From an uncultured Mesorhizobium sp. (GTDB lineage Bacteria; Pseudomonadota; Alphaproteobacteria; Rhizobiales; Rhizobiaceae): a DNA stretch of 5,371 nucleotides. Below are positions 1-5,371 of this stretch, piece by piece (positions within the stretch are counted from its first letter, which is position 1; each line of letters begins with the position of its first letter). The stretch lies in assembly GCA_950071955.1 (NCBI GenBank), contig CATMOC010000299.1, positions 1 to 5,371 on the forward strand. The letters run 5' to 3'. A program made the translations under genes and the position numbers. The notes beneath the pieces were generated by a model. It was not told the DNA's origin. It was given only the letters and a program-made list of their open reading frames with translations, and did no database searches.

Positions 1-263
1 CCCGACAGCACGGCGCCGATCAGGAAGCCGATGGCCGCCAGCCCGCTGAGAAGCCACCAGGCGAGCAGCAGCACCACGATGCCGACCATGGCGATCGTGG
101 TGTACTGGCGGGTGAGGTAGGCTTGCGCGCCTTCGCGGATCGCGCCGGCGATTTCCTGCATGCGCGCATTGCCCTGATCGGCCGCAAGGACCGATTGCGT
201 CGCCCAGATGGCGTACACGATGGACAGCGCGCCGCAGAGAATGACGACATAGAGAATTGTCAT
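1..263 (-). CDS. hppA: Membrane-bound ion-translocating pyrophosphatase, N-terminal part (runs off left edge)
   Basis: HppA hydrolyses inorganic pyrophosphate in the inner membrane and uses the energy to pump H+ (or Na+) out of the cytoplasm. Only the first 87 residues are visible, of about 700 usual for the family. A first membrane helix spans roughly residues 3-24. It is followed by the family-typical amphipathic stretch G31[20 protein letters not shown]51, a second helix at about 57-73, and the start of a third at 75-87. The ATG at 263-261 is chosen because the protein begins at the usual family position and a GAGGA ribosome binding site (273-277) sits 9 bases upstream. The catalytic DX7KXE motif and the residue that decides K+ dependence lie beyond the edge, so H+ versus Na+ specificity cannot be judged. 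It is the same strand as the rib block but probably has its own promoter. The family call is confident from the residue 31-51 segment and helix pattern. Confidence 0.9.
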   Translation of the reverse strand, partial: MTILYVVILCGALSIVYAIWATQSVLAADQGNARMQEIAGAIREGAQAYLTRQYTTIAMVGIVVLLLAWWLLSGLAAIGFLIGAVLS

Positions 264-320
264 TTGCGGAATTCCTCGATTGATGGCCCGAAAGAACCCC
301 TCCCCGGACCGTTGATGGCG

Positions 321-348
321 GGCCGGCCGCGCGACGCGGTTTCCGGCC
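321..348 (-). other. GC-rich stem-loop in the hppA leader
   Basis: Arms 321-326 and 343-348 (GGCCGG/CCGGCC) and inner arms 327-331 and 335-339 (CCGCG/CGCGG) form an 11-base-pair stem with a CGA loop (TCG on the transcribed strand) and a 3-base bulge. With the promoter proposed at 360-388, transcription would begin near 352-354, so this hairpin would be almost at the 5' end of the hppA mRNA, about 58 bases before the start codon. No T-run follows on either strand, so it is not an intrinsic terminator. The pairing is seen directly; a role in mRNA stability or regulation is inference. Confidence 0.4.
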
Positions 349-359
349 AATCGTCGCGG

Positions 360-388
360 TGTATGCGAAACGGCCAAGTCAACGTCAA
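360..388 (-). promoter_or_regulatory. Candidate sigma-70-type promoter for hppA
   Basis: On the minus strand TTGACG (388-383) is followed by a 17-base spacer and CATACA (365-360). The -35 matches the consensus at 5 of 6 positions and the -10 at 3 of 6, which is common for alphaproteobacterial housekeeping promoters. It lies in the 176-base gap (264-439) between the MFS stop and the hppA start, leaving a leader of about 90 bases. Nothing else gene-like is visible in this gap. An imperfect stem just past the MFS stop lacks a T-run, so readthrough from the rib block into hppA is possible. Confidence 0.5.
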
Positions 389-439
389 GGATTTGTTGTC
401 GTTTTGCCCCGCTTTCGCCACGAAGCCGGAGCGCGCCGC

Positions 440-1663
440 TCAGGCGCGGCTTTCGACCCTGCGGCCGGCGGCGAGCTTCAGCCAGCCGAGCGCGACCAGG
501 CACAGGAAGGCGACCGGGAAGATGACCCAGTTCAGCATGTCCCATCCCCAGTGATTGTAGACCTGCCCCGACATCAGCGACCCGAACGCAACGGAGCCGA
601 AGAGCAGGAAGTCGTGAATGCCCGAGATCTTGCCCTTCTCGGATTCGCGATAGCATTCCGAGACCATGGCCGTCGCGCCGATGAAGCCGAAGTTCCAGCC
701 GATGCCGAGCAGGATCAGCGCCGTCCAGAATTGCCACAGCGCGATGCCCGAAAGCGCGACGAGGCCGCAGCCGATGAGAAGCAGCAGACCTGCCGCCACG
801 ACGGTCTCCTTGCCGAAGCGGGCGATCAGGCGCCCGGTGAAGAAGCTCGGCGCGAACATCGCCATGACGTGCCATGAGATGCCGAGTGCTGCCTCGTCCG
901 GCGTGAAGCCGCAGCCCACCATGGCCAGCGGCGCGCCAGTCATGACGAAGCTCATCAGGGCATAGGAGCCGATGGCGCACAGGAGCGCCACGACGAAGCG
1001 GGGCTGGGAGAGGATTTCGCCGAGCGGCCGCGCCGGCTCCGCGCCGGCCAGCACGGGCCTGGGCTGCTTGTCGTGCAGGCGCAGAAAGGAAAGGATGACG
1101 GCACCGATCGCCGCCAGGCCGATGATCGCGGCGAACGAGCCCGCGAACATCACCGGGGCGAAGAGTTCACGCGAGAAGATCACCACCTGCGGCCCGACGA
1201 TCGCCATGGCGACGCCGCCGGTGAGCACCGTCGATATCGCGCGGGCCTTGTAGATCGAAGGCGCATTGTCGGCCGCCGCGAACCGGTACTGCTGCACAGA
1301 GGCGCCGCCGAAACCGATGACCAGCAGCCCGGCGGCGAAGAGCCAGAACTCCCCGCGGAACAGGCCGAGCGTGGCGATCGCGCCGCCCATGGCGGTCGCG
1401 AGCGTGCCGGAGACGAAGGCGTTGCGCTGCCCCACGTTGCGGACCAATGCCGCGAGCGGCAGCGCGCCGAGCGCGACACCCATGTTGTAGGCCGTGATCG
1501 GAGCGGTGGCGAGCGACTTGTCGGCGTCAAGCAAGTAGTATCCGGCCAGTCCGCCGGTCGATATGGAGATCGGCGCCGCGGAACCCACGATGGCGCTGGC
1601 GCAGGCGAGGATGATCGCGGTGCGCCGCGCCTCCTTCTGTTGCGTCTCCAGTGGCGCCGTCAC
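440..1663 (-). CDS. MFS permease, 12 predicted membrane helices, cotranscribed with nusB
   Basis: This 407-residue protein has the major facilitator pattern: helices at about 16-45 and 50-74, then the cytoplasmic 2-3 loop with a motif-A-like R75-NVGQR-N81, four more helices, a hydrophilic central loop (around LHDKQPRP), and six further helices. The second-half copy of the 2-3 loop is at 277-284 (GRLIARFG), and helix 10 holds [14 protein letters not shown] near residue 320. The GTG at 1663-1661 is chosen because it overlaps the nusB stop in a GTGA, has an AGGA site 6 bases upstream, and upstream sequence in this frame is the shadow of nusB with no transporter-like sequence. The substrate cannot be read from sequence. 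Its place at the end of a riboflavin operon suggests flavin or precursor transport; RfnT is a rhizobial MFS riboflavin transporter, but whether this protein belongs to that family is unknown here. A general drug or metabolite exporter is equally possible. Confidence 0.85.
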   Translation of the reverse strand: MTAPLETQQKEARRTAIILACASAIVGSAAPISISTGGLAGYYLLDADKSLATAPITAYNMGVALGALPLAALVRNVGQRNAFVSGTLATAMGGAIATLGLFRGEFWLFAAGLLVIGFGGASVQQYRFAAADNAPSIYKARAISTVLTGGVAMAIVGPQVVIFSRELFAPVMFAGSFAAIIGLAAIGAVILSFLRLHDKQPRPVLAGAEPARPLGEILSQPRFVVALLCAIGSYALMSFVMTGAPLAMVGCGFTPDEAALGISWHVMAMFAPSFFTGRLIARFGKETVVAAGLLLLIGCGLVALSGIALWQFWTALILLGIGWNFGFIGATAMVSECYRESEKGKISGIHDFLLFGSVAFGSLMSGQVYNHWGWDMLNWVIFPVAFLCLVALGWLKLAAGRRVESRA

Positions 1664-2160
1664 CGGGCGTCCTGGCCCCGGCCTTCGCCGCGGATGCGCC
1701 GTGCCACGCGGTCGAGCACGGCGTTGACCAGCCGCGGTTCCTCCTCCTCGTAGAAGGCCTTGGCGATATCCACATATTCGGACACGATCACCGCCACGGG
1801 CACGTCGCGTCGCTCCATAAGTTCGTAGACGCCGGCGCGCATGATTGCACGCAACGTCGAGTCCAGGCGCGACAGCGGCCAGTCCTCGGTGAGCGCATCG
1901 TGGATGACGGGATCGACCACCTTCTGGTTCTGCACCACGCCCGCGAGGATCGACCGGAACCACTGGGCGTCGGCCTCGCGATAGACCGCGCCGTCGATTT
2001 CCTTTCCGAGCCGGAAGGATTCGTACTCGGCGGTGATCTCGAGCAGCCCGCTGCCGGCCACGTCCATCTGGTAGAGCGCCTGCACTGCGGCCAGGCGCGC
2101 GGCCCCGCGCTTGTTGGCCTGCCGGGGCACTCGATCCTCGCCGGAGGTCGCCTGCTTCAC
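1660..2160 (-). CDS. nusB: Transcription antitermination factor NusB
   Basis: NusB pairs with NusE (ribosomal protein S10), binds boxA RNA and supports antitermination on rRNA operons. The 166-residue protein has the family landmarks: an N-terminal [17 protein letters not shown] at 17-33, and the C-terminal helical core with S101[14 protein letters not shown]114, [15 protein letters not shown] at 120-134 and [15 protein letters not shown] at 140-154. Residues 1-16 are a variable polar extension. The start is a GTG (2160-2158) with a GGAG ribosome binding site 9 bases upstream, inside the end of ribH; the ribH stop is only 4 bases away. No better start lies before the conserved helix. The gene ends in a 4-base overlap with the transporter. 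ribH-nusB adjacency is a long-standing pattern in proteobacteria and supports the call. Confidence 0.96.
   Translation of the reverse strand: MKQATSGEDRVPRQANKRGAARLAAVQALYQMDVAGSGLLEITAEYESFRLGKEIDGAVYREADAQWFRSILAGVVQNQKVVDPVIHDALTEDWPLSRLDSTLRAIMRAGVYELMERRDVPVAVIVSEYVDIAKAFYEEEEPRLVNAVLDRVARRIRGEGRGQDAR
1670..1673 (-). promoter_or_regulatory. Ribosome binding site of the MFS gene
   Basis: AGGA on the minus strand, 6 bases before the GTG at 1663, within the last codons of nusB. It supports the GTG start, which has no ATG competitor close by, and places the start in a GTGA overlap typical of translational coupling. Confidence 0.55.
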
Positions 2161-2164
2161 CGGA

Positions 2165-2617
2165 TCAGGCTCCGAGTTGCCCGCGAATGGCGATCATGGT
2201 CAGCGCGGCGCGTGCCGCGAAGCCACCCTTGTCGCCTTCGGTCTTGCGGGCGCGCGCCCAGGCCTGGGCCTCGTTCTCGACGGTGATGATGCCGTTGCCG
2301 ATCGCCAGCGCCTCGTCGACCGCAAGGTTCATCAGCGCACGCGCCGATTCATTGGCGACGATATCGAAATGATGCGTCTCGCCGCGGATCACGCAGCCGA
2401 GCGCGACGAAGCCGTCATACTCGGTGCCGTCGTCCTCGGCGTCGAGCGCGAAGGCGATGACCGCCGGCACCTCGAGCGCGCCGGGCGCGGTGATGACGTC
2501 ATAGGTCGCGCCCGCTTCGTCCAGCGCGGCCTTGGCGCCTTCCAGCAGGGCATCCGCCAGTCCGTCATAGTAACGGGCCTCCACGATGAGGAGGTGGGGT
2601 TTTGAGGACGAGGCCAT
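2165..2617 (-). CDS. ribH: 6,7-dimethyl-8-ribityllumazine synthase (type I-like)
   Basis: RibH condenses 5-amino-6-ribitylaminouracil with 3,4-dihydroxy-2-butanone 4-phosphate to give the lumazine that RibE uses. The 150 residues match the family length. Visible motifs are [20 protein letters not shown] (8-27), PGALEVP (45-51, substrate binding), [12 protein letters not shown] (74-85) with H83 as the likely catalytic histidine, [16 protein letters not shown] (108-123) and the phosphate-side [10 protein letters not shown] (130-139). The ATG at 2617 has a GGAG site 6 bases upstream. Sequence style ([27 protein letters not shown]) resembles RibH1 of Brucella and Mesorhizobium, encoded in the same nrdR-ribD-ribE-ribH-nusB context. 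Those organisms carry a second, riboswitch-linked ribH2 elsewhere; whether this one does is unknown. It is separated from ribE by 90 bases, the only real gap inside the block. Confidence 0.96.
   Translation of the reverse strand: MASSSKPHLLIVEARYYDGLADALLEGAKAALDEAGATYDVITAPGALEVPAVIAFALDAEDDGTEYDGFVALGCVIRGETHHFDIVANESARALMNLAVDEALAIGNGIITVENEAQAWARARKTEGDKGGFAARAALTMIAIRGQLGA
2170..2173 (-). promoter_or_regulatory. Ribosome binding site of nusB
   Basis: GGAG on the minus strand, 9 bases before the GTG at 2160 and inside the last codons of ribH. It decides in favour of the GTG as the nusB start. Confidence 0.5.
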
Positions 2618-2639
2618 GGGTATCTCCGAATGAGCCGGT

Positions 2640-2668
2640 CACTTAGGCCGATCGGCGCGGGACGGCAA
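2640..2668 (-). promoter_or_regulatory. Possible weak internal promoter before ribH
   Basis: In the 90-base ribE-ribH gap, TTGCCG (2668-2663) and TAAGTG (2645-2640) are 17 bases apart on the minus strand, which would start a transcript about 15 bases before the ribH start codon. The -35 matches at 4 of 6 positions but the -10 at only 2 of 6. The spacer holds a perfect 10-base palindrome, GCCGATCGGC (2647-2656). No terminator-like T-run is present, so transcription from ribE can continue through. This is a weak call based mainly on spacing and position. Confidence 0.2.
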
Positions 2669-2707
2669 GGCGCAGTTTGACGCGACGCGGGCTTTCTTGC
2701 CGGTCTT

Positions 2708-3325
2708 CTACAGTCCCTGTGTGGCGGCATCGGCCAGACGCGCCGCGTAGCGCGCCATGGTGTCGATCTCGAGATTTACCTCGTCACCCTCAGATCGCTC
2801 GCCCCAAGTGGTCACGGAAAGCGAGTGCTGGATCAGAAGCACGTCGAAACGGCGTCCCTCGACCTTGTTCACCGTCAGCGACGTACCGTCCAGCGCCACG
2901 GAGCCCTTCGGCGCGATGAATCTGGCGAGTTCCCTCGGCGCTTCGAGCGTGAAGCGCACCGCGTCGCCCTCTTCCTCGCGCGCGACGATCCTGGCGGTCC
3001 CGTCGGCGTGGCCGGACACGATGTGGCCGCCGAGCTCGTCGCCGACCTTGAGCGCCCGTTCCAGGTTGATGCGGGTTCCCTTGTCCCAGTTCCGCGCGGT
3101 GGTCAGGCGCAGCGCCTCCTCCCACGCCTCGACCTCGAACCAGCGGGCATTGGAGCCAGCCTCGGGCAGCGCGACTACGGTGAGGCAGACGCCCGCGCAG
3201 GCGATCGATGCGCCGATGTCGATGCCGGCGGGATCGTAGGACGTCTCGACGCGCAGCCGCACGCCCTCGTTGAGCGGCCGCACGTCGGCGACGGTCCCCA
3301 CGTCGGAAATGATCCCGGTGAACAT
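2708..3325 (-). CDS. ribE: Riboflavin synthase, alpha-chain type
   Basis: RibE converts two molecules of 6,7-dimethyl-8-ribityllumazine into riboflavin and 5-amino-6-ribitylaminouracil, the last pathway step; the latter product returns to RibH. The 205 residues form the usual tandem of two lumazine-binding barrels, about 1-97 and 98-195. Diagnostic features are the MFTGI start, the active-site strand SIACAGVCLTVV (40-51, with C47), the inter-domain GGHIVSGHADG (99-109) and GTSLTVN (147-153), the second-domain copy of the GVCLTV strand. The ATG shares one base with the ribD stop (TGATG), and an AGGAG site lies 6 bases upstream in ribD, so translation is probably coupled to ribD. The name follows alphaproteobacterial usage; the E. 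coli counterpart is called ribC. Confidence 0.97.
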   Translation of the reverse strand: MFTGIISDVGTVADVRPLNEGVRLRVETSYDPAGIDIGASIACAGVCLTVVALPEAGSNARWFEVEAWEEALRLTTARNWDKGTRINLERALKVGDELGGHIVSGHADGTARIVAREEEGDAVRFTLEAPRELARFIAPKGSVALDGTSLTVNKVEGRRFDVLLIQHSLSVTTWGERSEGDEVNLEIDTMARYAARLADAATQGL

Positions 3326-4455
3326 CAGGAACTCCTCTCGTATTCGACCAGCCGGTCCTCGCCGAAACGGCTTTCCGCCGATCTGCGGAATTCCGCGGGC
3401 ACGGTCGCCTCGTCGACCGGTGAGGCTATCCCGCCCTCGCCCACCGTCGCGGCCCCCGCGAACAGCACGAGCCTGTCCACGAGACCGCCTTCAAGGAAGC
3501 GCCGGGCGGTCTCCGCGCCGCCTTCGAGGAAGACGCTCTTGATCCCGAGCACACCCAGCATGCGCAGGATCTCGCGCGGCTCCATGCGGCCGCGATAGTC
3601 GGATGCGACGACGTGAACGCCGGCGCCCTTGCGCCGCAAAAGGTCGAGCGACCGGCGCGGTGCCTTCTCCGTCGTCATCACGAGCGTGCTCTCCGGCCTG
3701 TCAGAAAACATCCGCGCCGAGGCCGGTAGGCGCGCCAGGGGATCGACGACGACGCGCCGCGGCGACCTGTGCTCCAGCCCCGGCAGCCGCACGGTGAGCA
3801 GGGGATCGTCTTCGATGGCGGTGCCGACGCCAACCATCACCGCCTCGTGCGCCAGCCGCATGGTCTGGACGGCGGTGCGGGCGAGCGGGCCGGTGATGGC
3901 GACCTGCCCCTTGCCCTTGCGGCCCAGCATGCCGTCGGCAGAAACCGCGAGCTTGAGCGTCAGGAACGGGCGTCCCCTGGCCTTCAGTGACAGGAACCCC
4001 GCCATCGCGCGGCGGGCCTCGGTCTCCATGCAGCCGGTGACGACCTCGATCCCGGCCTTGCGTAGGATCGCAACGCCGCGCCCGGTGACGCGGGGATCGG
4101 GGTCGAGGGTCGCGATGACGACGCGCGCCACGCCGGCCGACACGAGCGCGTCGGCGCAGGGCGGCGCTCGGCCGATGTGCGAGCAGGGTTCGAGCGTGGC
4201 ATAGGCGGTGGCGCCGCGCGCCGCCTCGCCGGCCTCGGCCAGCGCCTGCAGCTCCGCATGTGGCCTGCCGCCGGGCGCGGTCACCCCTCGCCCCACGATC
4301 ACCGGACCGCCCTCGCCGGTCCGTACCACGAGCGCTCCCACCGAGGGGTTCTCGGCCGTCAGGCCGAGATGGCGCCAAGAGAGCCGGATCGCCGCCGCCA
4401 TGAAACGGCGGTCGGTTTCCTCCTGCGGCTGATCGACCGGAAAATGGGTTGTCAT
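3325..4455 (-). CDS. ribD: Bifunctional riboflavin biosynthesis deaminase/reductase RibD
   Basis: RibD deaminates 2,5-diamino-6-ribosylamino-4(3H)-pyrimidinone 5'-phosphate and then reduces the ribosyl side chain with NADPH. The N-terminal deaminase (about 15-145) has its zinc motif intact: H66-A-E68 and P90-C-SHIGRAPP-C100. The C-terminal reductase (about 160-370) shows TLKLAVSADGM (166-176), ITGPLAR (187-193), MVGVGTAIEDDPLLTVRLPG (207-226) and FLEGGAETA (309-317). At 376 residues it has the usual length. The ATG at 4455 is chosen because it sits 4 bases after the nrdR stop and leaves a short leader before the conserved D15-RRFMAAAIRL; an in-frame start at 4563 would only add shadow of nrdR. 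The ribosome binding site is weak (TAGG overlapping the nrdR stop), so coupling to nrdR translation is likely. The gene ends in a one-base overlap with ribE. Confidence 0.97.
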   Translation of the reverse strand: MTTHFPVDQPQEETDRRFMAAAIRLSWRHLGLTAENPSVGALVVRTGEGGPVIVGRGVTAPGGRPHAELQALAEAGEAARGATAYATLEPCSHIGRAPPCADALVSAGVARVVIATLDPDPRVTGRGVAILRKAGIEVVTGCMETEARRAMAGFLSLKARGRPFLTLKLAVSADGMLGRKGKGQVAITGPLARTAVQTMRLAHEAVMVGVGTAIEDDPLLTVRLPGLEHRSPRRVVVDPLARLPASARMFSDRPESTLVMTTEKAPRRSLDLLRRKGAGVHVVASDYRGRMEPREILRMLGVLGIKSVFLEGGAETARRFLEGGLVDRLVLFAGAATVGEGGIASPVDEATVPAEFRRSAESRFGEDRLVEYERSS

Positions 4456-4459
4456 CGGC

Positions 4460-4933
4460 CTACTGCGCGTCGCCGTCGCGGCCCTCGCCGCCGAGCTCGC
4501 CCAGAAGTTCCTGGAAATCGCGGGCCTCGCGGAAATTACGGTAGACCGAGGCGAAGCGGACATAGGCGACGTCGTCGAGCGATTTCAGGGCTTCCATGAC
4601 CAGGCGGCCGACCTCGCTGGAGGCGACCTCGGCCTCGCCCGAGCTTTCGAGCTGGCGCACGATGCCGGAGACCGCGCGGTCGATGCGGGCGGGCTCGACG
4701 TTGCGCTTGCGCAGCGCGATGTCGAAGGAGCGCTGCAGCTTGTCGCGGTCGAAGGGCGTCTTGCGGCCGGATTTCTTGGCGACAACGAGTTCGCGCAGTT
4801 GCACCCGCTCGAACGTGGTGAAGCGGCCGCCGCAATCGGGACACACGCGCCGGCGCCGGATCGCCGCGCCCTCCTCGGCGGGACGGGAATCCTTCACCTG
4901 CGTGTCTTCGGACTGACAGTAGGGGCAGCGCAT
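4460..4933 (-). CDS. nrdR: Transcriptional repressor NrdR
   Basis: NrdR senses ATP/dATP and represses ribonucleotide reductase genes by binding paired NrdR boxes. The 157-residue protein has the standard layout: a zinc ribbon with C3-PY-C6 and C31-PD-C34, the [16 protein letters not shown] segment (16-31), RFTTFERV at 37-44, and the ATP-cone domain (about 49-139) with [18 protein letters not shown] at 49-66 and [13 protein letters not shown] near 121-133. The last residues are acidic and variable. The ATG at 4933 gives the invariant MRCPYC start, with a GAGGT site 7 bases upstream. That site lies in one arm of the inverted repeat at 4936-4975. nrdR is the first gene of the rib block; in many relatives glyA precedes it, but here a divergent plus-strand frame does. 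Regulation of the rib genes by NrdR is not implied. Confidence 0.97.
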   Translation of the reverse strand: MRCPYCQSEDTQVKDSRPAEEGAAIRRRRVCPDCGGRFTTFERVQLRELVVAKKSGRKTPFDRDKLQRSFDIALRKRNVEPARIDRAVSGIVRQLESSGEAEVASSEVGRLVMEALKSLDDVAYVRFASVYRNFREARDFQELLGELGGEGRDGDAQ

Positions 4934-4935
4934 TC

Positions 4936-4975
4936 ACAAAACCTCGTGGACCGCGGGAGGCTTACGAGATTTTGT
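4936..4975. repeat. 12-base inverted repeat enclosing the nrdR ribosome binding site
   Basis: Arms 4936-4947 (ACAAAACCTCGT) and 4964-4975 (ACGAGATTTTGT) are reverse complements at 11 of 12 positions, with a 16-base spacer. In nrdR-sense RNA the one mismatch becomes a U-G wobble, so all 12 positions can pair. The downstream arm holds the GAGGU ribosome binding site of nrdR, 7 bases before its ATG. It could be a translational control hairpin, an operator for a dimeric regulator, or chance. It does not resemble the NrdR-box consensus. No promoter for the nrdR operon could be identified with confidence in the surrounding region 4934-5091. Confidence 0.6.
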
Positions 4976-5091
4976 CGGGACAGGGAAGCGCGCGGGCGAC
5001 GTCATGTCCCGCGCATACGGCATCAACCCCCGGCCGCGTCGCGATCGGGAGGAATTGGCGGATTTTTCGCGGCCGCGGCGCCGCTCAGGAG

Positions 5092-5371
5092 GTGTCGGGC
5101 AGCGCCTCGTGGGCGTCCGATGTCCAGTTCATCGTCTCCGATGCTGGCGGCACGGTGTACACCATCGGTGGCTTCACCAACGCCGGCGATCAGGACATTG
5201 ACTGGGCCTTCGCCGGCTCCGGCTCCACCGACGACGGCTTCTACAGCGATAGCTTTGCGCTGGCTCTGCCGGCCGGCGACTACACGCTGACGGTGGTCAA
5301 CGACTGGGATTCGGCCTCCGCGGCCACCATGTCGTTCCCGGCCGGTATGGACGTCGTGTTCACCAAGGTCC
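5092..5371 (+). CDS. Partial secreted-looking beta-rich protein, 5' end unresolved, runs off right edge
   Basis: I do not recognise this gene. From 5092 the frame stays open to the edge (93 codons) with strongly GC-biased third positions and a natural-looking protein rich in Gly, Ser, Asp and Thr. It has alternating strand patterns such as VQFIVSDAGGTVYTIGGF (11-28), DSFALALPAGDYTLTVVND (53-71) and DVVFTKV (87-93), which suggests a beta-sandwich domain of an exported or surface protein. There are no cysteines and no membrane helix. The GTG at 5092 is given as a nominal boundary, not a believed start: AGGAGG directly abuts it, leaving no spacing. Upstream, the same frame stays open but reads as poor protein (RNWRIFRGRGAAQE), its only other standard start back to 4930 is a TTG at 4972, and no signal peptide is encoded. 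It may be a frameshifted or rearranged gene, or a sequencing error near the edge. Confidence 0.5.
   Translation, partial: MSGSASWASDVQFIVSDAGGTVYTIGGFTNAGDQDIDWAFAGSGSTDDGFYSDSFALALPAGDYTLTVVNDWDSASAATMSFPAGMDVVFTKV

Noticed and set aside
405..439. Stem-loop after the MFS stop as an intrinsic terminator
   Set aside because: The stem (CGGCTTCG with CGAAAGCGG) has a bulge and mismatch and is followed by CAAAACG, not a T-run, on the transcribed strand.
2825..3598. Long open plus-strand frame (257 codons) opposite ribE and ribD
   Set aside because: It is antisense to two certain genes, its protein resembles no family I know, and such frames are common opposite GC-rich genes. The same applies to the open plus-strand frames at 1073-1753 and 1651-2286.
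4934..5091. NrdR boxes or a clear nrdR promoter
   Set aside because: No pair of ACAC-type NrdR boxes is visible. A TTGATG at 5026-5021 has no acceptable -10 at the right distance.
5087..5094. AGGAGG followed by GTG as a true ribosome binding site and start
   Set aside because: The AGGAGG overlaps the GTG, so there is no spacing for initiation; in frame it simply encodes Gln-Glu-Val.
5004..5201. Plus-strand ATG frame of 65 codons beginning MSRAYGINPRPRRDREE
   Set aside because: Its second half is the out-of-frame shadow of the better coding frame starting near 5092, it is very Arg-rich, and it has no clear ribosome binding site.
1..5371. CRISPR array, tRNA/rRNA gene, insertion sequence or phage gene
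   Set aside because: No regularly spaced repeats, cloverleaf, transposase or terminal repeats were seen; nearly all of the window is accounted for by housekeeping genes.

Overview
The window is high-GC DNA carrying a compact minus-strand block, nrdR-ribD-ribE-ribH-nusB, followed by an MFS transporter and then the start of hppA, the membrane pyrophosphatase. This order, and the flavor of the proteins (RibE with a SIACAGVCLTVV active-site stretch, a RibH resembling the type I lumazine synthase of Brucella/Mesorhizobium), point to an alphaproteobacterium of the Hyphomicrobiales (Rhizobiales). Placement is from remembered family features, not from a search.

Layout, in the direction of transcription (right to left). 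Positions 4460-4933 hold nrdR, a Zn-ribbon/ATP-cone repressor of ribonucleotide reductase genes. Positions 3325-4455 hold ribD, a bifunctional deaminase-reductase. Positions 2708-3325 hold ribE, riboflavin synthase. After a 90-base gap comes ribH, lumazine synthase (2165-2617), then nusB, the antitermination factor (1660-2160), and a 12-helix MFS permease (440-1663). nrdR/ribD and ribH/nusB are 4 bases apart, ribD/ribE share one base, and nusB/MFS overlap by four, so the block is almost certainly cotranscribed and partly translationally coupled. A 176-base gap with a good promoter candidate and a strong hairpin then leads into hppA, whose first 87 codons lie in the window.

RibD, RibH and RibE perform the late steps of riboflavin synthesis: deamination and reduction of the pyrimidine, condensation with dihydroxybutanone phosphate to give the lumazine, and dismutation to riboflavin. 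GTP cyclohydrolase II and dihydroxybutanone phosphate synthase are not in the window and no FMN riboswitch was recognised, so these must be elsewhere.

The right end is different. From about 5092 to the edge a plus-strand reading frame looks truly coding (a beta-rich, Asp/Gly/Ser/Thr-rich, secreted-looking protein) but has no convincing start codon or signal peptide. Between it and nrdR lies a 12-base inverted repeat whose one arm contains the nrdR ribosome binding site. Most of the window is an ordinary housekeeping locus. The points worth a second look are that inverted repeat, the broken-looking plus-strand gene, the operon-linked transporter and the hppA leader.
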